Assembly: GCF_000512585.2 (NCBI RefSeq)
Contig: NC_089242.1
Coordinates: forward strand, 1,736,001-1,800,000
DNA: 64,000 bases
Direction of reading: 5' to 3'
From: Kwoniella bestiolae CBS 10118
Lineage: Eukaryota > Basidiomycota > Tremellomycetes > Tremellales > Cryptococcaceae
Below the pieces are notes generated by a model. It was not told where the DNA came from. It searched no databases and worked only from the letters and a program-made list of their open reading frames with translations. Positions 56,739 through 64,000 of this stretch are shown here, piece by piece. Position 1 is the first letter of the stretch. Each line of letters starts with the position of its first letter. A program made the translations under genes and the position numbers.

Positions 56739-58328
56739 TGAATCTTAACACGAGAGAGAGTGATTCAAATGGACATTGTTTCTCATGCTTGAACAGCAAG
56801 AGTAGCCTTGATTTTGATATATACCCTTCCCTTTTTCATGAGTTGCGTTCGTATATATAGATTGACTTGACTTGATGCACTTTACGTTCTCTTGCAGTAT
56901 TACAGTACACATTACAAATCAGACCGTGACCATGTCAAGTTACGTGATCAAATTGATATTCCGGTTTCATACTCAGCACATACAACCGAATGTGGGGAAG
57001 ATGGGGGATATGGTACTGCGATATTTACTGTATCGGGTAATTTCCGATCATTTGTCATTTGTGATTCAAGGAGAAAAAGCGAAGGTAAGACATGCTTCAT
57101 CCAAGGTAGATGGTAGAGATGTTAGATGGTCGTATACGAGTTAGTTGATTAGAATATTTTGTATTGTAATCTATCACCTTGCGATATTGGTTGGGCTGGC
57201 TTCGTCTCTTTTCTTGTATCATTCACCTACTACCTCACATTCCCTGGAGCGACAAGCGACAAACACAAGCGTGCTCAGTACATCAAAGGATCATCGCAGC
57301 GTTACCTGAAAATCAAAACCCAACCTCGACACCAAGTTTGATCTGGTATCTCGTGATAGTCAGCGTGAAAAGAAGACATATTGAAATTGGAAGACCGTAA
57401 TCTGCCAATTCTGTACTATCACGACATAGTGGGAGACAATCACAGTTAGAAGGAGGAGTACTCTTGTCCCAAGATACAACATCACATTATAGTTCAGTCC
57501 ATTCAACATCAACTTGCATCACGATCAATACACATCAATCACATTACACGGACATACAAAACACGACTTTTCACGCTACACACCATACACACAACAATCA
57601 ACGCACATACCTGAATCCCTTTCACCCACACTCTCACTCTCACTCTGGATCCCCAAAGATAGTTGCTGCACACTCGGTTTCATCTCACTTCATCTCACTT
57701 TACTTCATTCCATCAATCTATCGACCTATCTTCTCAACCTTTGGACGAGATCATCTTGCTTTGGCTTACAGTATACCTATAAACATCTAGAAGACACTCA
57801 ATCTTGGTCTCTTGCTTGGAGAGGGGCGAGAAATAGATCAAATCAAGTGGACTGGATTGCGGTGCCCGGATACACCGAAGTAGTCGCCATCAGAGGTATA
57901 AAGAAGGCTTCTTCACTTTCCTAGGTGAGTACACCATTATGAACTCAACATGCTCTTCATCCTTTACCTCACTCCTCCTGAACAACCTCCTCCAATTCCT
58001 GCTGACATCAGCTCGACCTTCTTACGTTATAGAAACTCCGTTAAGGGAGGTTGCAACTGGGTGAAGGAGGTAGATTGATCTTCTGATCCTCCCTTCCTCA
58101 CTCATCCTCATCCTTCTCAAGACGACTTTTGGTGTAAGGCCGAAAGTCTTGGTTATTTCGGTGTTACCACTTTGAGGGAGTGTCTTGGCCGTACTGGAGC
58201 AAGAGGACAATACCAATCCGGTGAGTCGAATTGTACCACTCGTAATGCATCACTCTCGTCAAACCCCCTTACATCCCAGATTGACCCCGCTAACTCATGG
58301 TATCATCACCCCTTCGTTCGCAGTCATC
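56739..58328. other. 1.6 kb region: SCS7 3' flank and long leader of the ARID protein gene
   Basis: No supported coding gene. The right half is CA/CT-rich (about 57480-57780) and contains a GTGAGT donor at 57925 and a CGCAG acceptor ending at 58323, six nucleotides before the ATG, so one or more 5'-UTR introns are likely. Open frames at 57464-57924 are best read as leader. Confidence 0.45.
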
Positions 58329-61300
58329 ATGTCGAACCCATACCAACAAGTCAACGGGTATAACCCCGCCCAGCTCAACCCCGCTCTCTTCGCCAGCTTG
58401 ACCAGTCAACAGCAGCAGCAAATCTCTAATGCGATGCAACCACAACTTCAACAGGGTAACATCAATATGAATCAGTTACAACAACAGCAACAACAGCAGC
58501 AGCAGCAGAAGAACCCTAATAATCCCAATGGTCCGAACGATCTCAACGGGGCATTGCAGAATATCATGTTACCTATGTTCAACAGATTACAAGGGCAGAA
58601 TGTGGCCAGGATGGAGCAACAACGATTAGGTATCAACCCGCCAAATGCTCAACAACAGACGCAACAACAGCAGCCAAACCCCCAACAGCAGTTCCAAGGT
58701 ATGGCTCAACCGATGAACATGGCTGGATTACCTGGTATGAACATGATGAACCCTCAACAGCCTCAACAACAACAACAACCTAATCCTCACCAACCGCAAT
58801 TGTATAATCAGCAACAGCAGCCGCTACCGCAACCTCAACCTCAACAGGGATATAGTATACACTCACAACAACAAGGTCTGGCTTTACAACCTAATCCCGC
58901 TCAGCAGCAGCAGCAACCTACCCAGCAACAGCAACAACAGCAAATGCAGAATATGCAAGGGATGAACCAGATGGGTATGGTTGGGGATTCCGAACAAGGT
59001 AGGAGGCTAATGCTGTCAAAGTGAGTTTCCGTTTCTGTCGATCGTGGTCAAATGATGGCCAATCAGTCATCTCTCGCTCAGTTGCATCCCATCACCCACA
59101 CGCTTGGCGTCACTCACGATCTGCTGCATCGCTTCGAGTGCTGATCCATCCCCTCTCTAACGCTATAGCATGTTATCCCAAGCTACCAGCAATACCCATA
59201 CACCTGTTCAAAATCAGCAACCCCAACCTCAGCAACAACTACCCATGCGACCTCAACAACCTCAACAGCAGCCTCAACCCAACCAACAGGCCATGCAGGC
59301 TCAACAACTTGGGAATGTCAGCTCGATCAACCCACAAATCACTGAATTGTTTCGAAACCGACCTGATCTCGCTCAAGCTGTTATGAAAAAACATGGTGGG
59401 AACATGCAATTGGCTATGGAAGATCTGCAGCGCACTATCACCATGATGACTAATACACAGCAACAGCGTGCTAGAGAAGCCCAAGCTCAGGTGCAGCAAC
59501 AACAACAACAGGTCCAGCAGCAACAGGCTCAACAGCAGCAGCAGCAACAGGTTCAGCAACAGCAACCGATTGGAGTTGGTATAAATGGTCAATTGGGAGT
59601 GGGAATGGGTTACCCAAGCCAAATGCCTAATCAGCAACAACCTAATCAGCAACAACCTCCCCAGAGACCACCTTCGCAACAACAGATGCATCAGCCACAA
59701 CCCCAACAGCACCTACCTCAACCCCAGCCTCAACAGCCTAGGATCGTCTCAGATAACGGACAATTCAACATGGGCCAAGGTCAACAAGGTAACCAGTATG
59801 CCAATACGTTGTCACAGTTGGAAGCGGTAAGTTTGCACAGCATCTAGGACGATTTTAAGCTGACCTGATATATTCGCCTTGCAGTTGCAGCAGATGAAAG
59901 AACGTCAACAGCGAAGCGGACTGAAAACTCCTCAAATGCAACAGCCCAATCTACCTATGGCGTCGCCTCAACAACCGATGCCGAACGTCAATCCTAGTGT
60001 CGGTCAAGCAGGCTTAGGAGTGAACATGAATCAACCATACCAGATGTTACAGCAAAACCTCTCCCAATCTCAGGTCCCCCAAATTCAAGGTCAAGGCCAA
60101 GCCCAACGCCCTACGCCTCAAATGGCTCAACAACAACTTGGCCCACCTCCACAGAGACCACAAGCCCAACCTCATCAGCAGTCTCAAATAGCACCCACTC
60201 AATCAACTCCGCAGATGCAAACTCCTACACTTGCATCGGGTTCGATGGCCCCTCCTACAACCACGAGTTCAGGTTCGAACAACAGAATGCAATACTTCGA
60301 GCAAATACCCTCATGGCCGAACGACAAGCTCATCAATGCCGCCTCTTTGATTGCAAAGAAGCTGTACGATAGCTTGCAATCCGGGAATTCTGGAGCCAAC
60401 GAACAGCTCAGTAAATTTCATCTACTGTTGTTAGTGGCGGAGATCAAGAAACGAGGTTTGGTCATTCCTCAAGATGCGCTCAGTGTGGCTACCGCTTTGT
60501 AAGTGCATCTTCTCCTTCTTGATATGAATTAAATGTCGAAGCTGATGAATTGACGACAATGACAGTATGAGTGCGCCAAATGCCACCCAAGCATTGATGA
60601 ATATGGATCCGAATATGTTGCTCCAAGTAGCGAACAGTAACATCTCTCGACTTATGGGTAATCAGAGTCAAGGCCAGGGGCAACAACAACCACTGCTACA
60701 ACAACAGCAACCTCAACAACAACCACAGATATCTACCCAACCTCAGCATGCCAGACAACGATCATATCAGGGTCAACCGCCTCAACAAGGTAGTCAGAAC
60801 AATCCTATCGAGTTGATCACTCCGACGATGAACCAAATGACTCTTCCTCCACAATTCTCTACTCCCGTTCAGCAGAACACTGGACCTCAACAGCAACAGC
60901 AGCAGCCACAGCAGTTCGTGCCCCCACCTCAAGCGCCGGGCCAGCAGCAACAACAATGGCTACCTAATCCTGCGTCTCAGCCACAGCAGCAACAATCTCA
61001 AAACACTGCTCCGCCTCCACCTTCGGTGGGATTCGAATCGATGAACCTTCCCGAAGAAAACTTTTGGCACACCCTGAAACAGCTTCATCCGAATATCAAT
61101 GTCCAGAACCCAATCATCGAGGGCAAACCGCTAAATCTACACAAGCTGTTCCAGATTGTGTTGAAAAATGGTGGAAGTGCTAAGGTAAGCTGCTCTCGTG
61201 TTTGACCTGTATGACCTTTACGGATGTTGATCGGCGTGAATCGTACAGATTGATCCATCTAGATGGACGATCGTAGCTGGTCAAAGTGGTCTCGCTCTGG

Positions 61301-63681
61301 ATCCTGTTCAGCCAAACCAGCCTCAGCCCTTGATATCGACCCCTAATGCCGCTCAACAGGCTAGAGCATGCTATGCTCAAGTTCTTCAGCCACTTGAGAA
61401 TCTGTTCATGGCTAGAATTCAGCAGAGTCGACAGAATGTTGGTCAACCTCAACAGCAGCAACAAGCTCAAGCTCAGCAGCAGCAGCAGCAACAACAATCA
61501 CAGCAACAACCAATCCAGCAGCAACAGCAGTTCCAACAACCTCCGCAACAACAAGTCAACCCTAGTCCGCAGATTGCGCAGGGACATCTATCAAACTCGC
61601 AGAGCCAGGTACCTCAACTTAGCGAACAGCAAAAGAGGTTCTTGGAAGCTGCTAAAAACGCTGGACCTGGGACTGGTACTTTGGAGGGATTAGCGCAACA
61701 GGTCGTACCCCAGCAGACTCAACAGCAGTCTGCTCAACCTACACAGCCTGCTAGTGCTGCGACTCAAGATGCTCCGCAATCCCAGAGTCAAGTTCAGAAC
61801 CAGAGTCAATCTCAAGCGCAAGGAGGGTTCAGCGTTAAAGGCAATCCGCTGAAGATCTATGAGTTTATCAAAACTCAGGAAACTCAAGTTAGAGCTAAAC
61901 TTGGTGAGTATCGTTTGTCCGATGTCGGGTCATATTAGCTGATGCCGGTTTGTTGAGTAGAGAAAAACCCATCTATACCTGGTGTCGATAGAGAAGCTTA
62001 TCGAAATGAGCTGAACCAGTTGATGCCCATCATCAAAGAGGCTGAAACAAGAGTACCGATGTTCTTGATGATGATGCAGGAGATGGGTGCGCCGGAAATG
62101 TCTGCTGGGCCTCAAATAGTTTCTATGGTGAGTATGCTGTTTCTCACGCTCAGGGGCTGTACGAGCTCAGCTTTACGTCGATTGTAGTACACTTCTGCGC
62201 TATACGCCAACTCTGCCGCTGAGACTGAGCGATACATTCTCAATGTCTCGGATCTCCATCGAATCAAATTAGGCTTGGCGCAATTGATGGCCCGAGCTCA
62301 ATCGATGTATCGAGCGTTGATGGACAAACCTGGTGGTTCGATGATGTTGAAAGATATGGCTTCGGCATTGAACAAAGCGAAACTTCAATTTATTGCTCAG
62401 AACCAGGCTCAGTCTCAATCGCAGAGTCAGCAACAAGGTCAAAACCAAGGTCCATTGACCGGTAATCAGTCTATAGCCCAGCTACAACCTGTTGGAAGTT
62501 CCCCTGCCAACCTCGCTGAAGCGATCGCCGCTCGACACAAATCACTCAGAGTAGAAGATCTGAAACCCCCTCCTGCGAAACGAGCCAAGGGAGCCAAAGG
62601 ATCACCTGCGACTCCCTCTGGATCTGGTCCTGGACAAACTCCCGAAAGTGTCAAGACTCCCGCTCTGTCCAATATGAACCAGATGGGTACGCCCACCGAT
62701 TCGCCCAGTTCAGTCAAGAAGAGCGGTGGTAAACGGAAGAGACAATCTTCCAACGCTGTCAATTCCGCCACGGCCCTCCAGAACGTCACTAGTAATAAGA
62801 CCCCCAAAGAGTTGATGGCGGAGGTGAAAGAGTCCATGATGAAGGGTCCCTCTACTTCTACGGCTAAACCCACTATTACTACTACTGCTCCACCCGATTT
62901 GTCTCTACCAAATGGGGATGGACTTTCAGCCAATGCTCTGGGCATCGATCTCACCCCTAACGAGATTATCAATCAAGTTGAACTGGATCAGAACAAGAAC
63001 TTCTTCGATAATCAGACTCAACTCAATCTCGCGGCTGGAATCTTGCCCCACGTATCATCTGGTACGAGTCAGCAGGGGGAGGCGGACCTAATAGCTGGAT
63101 TACCGCTGGATACTTGGCAGATCTTCACGCAGGCTTATGAGGCTTTCCAAGCTTCTCAGGTGGAAGCTAATCAGCTGAATAGTTTGGGTAATATCGGTAC
63201 TATCCCTGCTCACAACAATGGTAACTCGATGATGGTCAATGGTATAACCGGGGTTGCAAATGGAAATGGGAATGGGGGTGGGAAAGACGACATGTTCGAA
63301 CAGTTCATAGATGTCTCGCAACTCACCGAGGAATTACCCACTCCCGAACTGTTCAGGACCAACTCGAATCTCCTGGAGGGTGGTGAGGAGAGCGATAATT
63401 CCCCCGAAAGCATCAAGACTGTTGGGTCGACCAGTGTGCCCTTGGTACCGCATACTGCACAGTACTCGCACAATGCGAGCCAGAACCAACCTGGTTTAGA
63501 TAATGTTAAGACAGGAAACGAATTTGGTTTGGACTTGGGTTTAGGATTGGATCATGGTAGTAATGATTTGGGGGGTGCGAGTGATCTGGGAATGGGGATG
63601 GGACTGATGATGGGTAGTGAGGAGAGTGGGATGTATAATGGTGGGATTTGGTGGGGGGGTGGTGATGGTCAGGCGTATTGA
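58329..63681 (+). CDS. Gln-rich ARID-domain protein, probable SWI1/ARID1 subunit of SWI/SNF
   Basis: Seven exons (58329..59020, 59169..59826, 59885..60498, 60566..61184, 61249..61903, 61961..62127, 62188..63681) give 1632 residues in phase. The ATG at 58329 follows a splice acceptor and opens MSNPYQQVNGYNP. Long Gln runs (CAA/CAG mixtures) fill the first two thirds, with an ordered segment QITELFRNRPDLAQAVMKKH at about residues 286-305. The ARID core is at about 815-920: NFWHTLKQLHPN, VQNPIIEGKPLNLHKLF, VLKNGGSAK joined across an intron to IDPSRWTIVAG. Other ordered helices lie at ALYANSAAETERYILN. The tail has a basic PPPAKRAKGAKG motif and Gly/Met-rich end. ARID proteins of this layout bind DNA with low specificity and serve as the signature large subunit of SWI/SNF remodellers; assignment to SWI1 rather than another ARID protein is inference. 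Confidence 0.85.
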
Positions 63682-64000
63682 ATGGGATTGAAGAGGTGGA
63701 GTGGTTGTATAGGGATACGATGAGTTTCTGGACAGGTGGGTGTGCGAAACATTGCCGATATCTTAATCTCTTGTATATCCTATTTAACTGTTTGTGGGCA
63801 AATCTTCTTTTTTTCTTGTCTTCACTCGAATCTTAAAGGTGTAACGAATACTCGACTAGTCTTTTTTGGTTTTGATCTGGGTTAGTGAAATATCATATAT
63901 CAATCATATTATATCGTAAATGTTCTATAGTGTAAAATGTTGAATGATGTATGATGTAAGAGTCTGGACACGAACATGAGCGGCAGAGTGTCAATTTGAA
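63682..64000. other. 3' flank of the ARID gene
   Basis: AT-rich, T-runs, no coding exon; probable polyadenylation region. Confidence 0.4.

Noticed and set aside
57464..57924. Frames of 108 and 136 codons before the ARID gene
   Set aside because: CA/CT-rich low-complexity translation without domains, located where a spliced leader is expected.
1..64000. tRNA or rRNA genes, CRISPR arrays and intact transposons
   Set aside because: Scanning by eye for T-loop and box sequences, long terminal repeats, transposase or reverse-transcriptase motifs and spaced direct repeats gave no candidate; a tRNA scan could still find one.

Overview
The window is nuclear DNA from a filamentous or yeast-like fungus, most likely a basidiomycete of the Cryptococcus/Kwoniella (Tremellales) kind. 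The evidence is many short introns (mostly 45-90 nt, GTGAGT/GTAAGT donors, CTNA-like branch points, CAG/TAG acceptors), genes densely packed on both strands, and a eukaryotic gene set (fibrillarin, HOP1, GYP1, a SWI1-type ARID protein, SCS7, a UBP3/USP10 protease, RBM26/27). The order assignment is inference from gene style, not from a database search. Reading frames were joined by hand through splice sites; for most genes every junction is phase-consistent and is given in the entry.

Left part (1-12.9 kb): the 3' end of an unrecognised secreted protein gene, a Ser/Thr-rich secreted protein with an acidic block, a peroxiredoxin-like PRXL2/AhpC-TSA_2 gene, two small nuclear-looking unknowns, a GH18 chitinase with a Cys-rich N-terminal module, and the RBM26/27-type RNA-binding protein. 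A divergent promoter then leads to a 12-transmembrane MFS transporter (13.3-15.7 kb), followed by a 2.3 kb stretch with no gene I can support.

Middle (18-41 kb): a Ser-rich unknown, a very large unrecognised multi-pass membrane protein, a secreted ricin-B-type lectin, a large Ser/Pro/Asn-rich unknown divergent from GYP1 (Rab GAP), the meiotic axis gene HOP1 (HORMA, PHD and winged-helix regions) and, convergent with it, an ASNSD1-like asparagine-synthetase-domain gene.

Accessory-looking island (41.7-48.1 kb): an AT-hook protein and a set of small, divergent genes. Two of these (44.2 and 47.6 kb) share an ungapped 56-residue Cys/His module (Cys-x4-His ... Cys-x3-Cys-Gly). A third locus at 46.2 kb looks like a broken copy with a related upstream region, and a gene at 43 kb may be a distant member. 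I recognise no known family here; it is the best candidate for something undescribed.

Right part (48.4-64 kb): fibrillarin (NOP1) divergent from the UBP3/USP10 deubiquitinase, then SCS7 (sphingolipid fatty-acid 2-hydroxylase) and a 1632-residue Gln-rich ARID protein that is probably the SWI1/ARID1 subunit of SWI/SNF. Apart from the island, the genes are housekeeping or regulatory and show no operon-like functional grouping; neighbours share only promoters or 3' ends.
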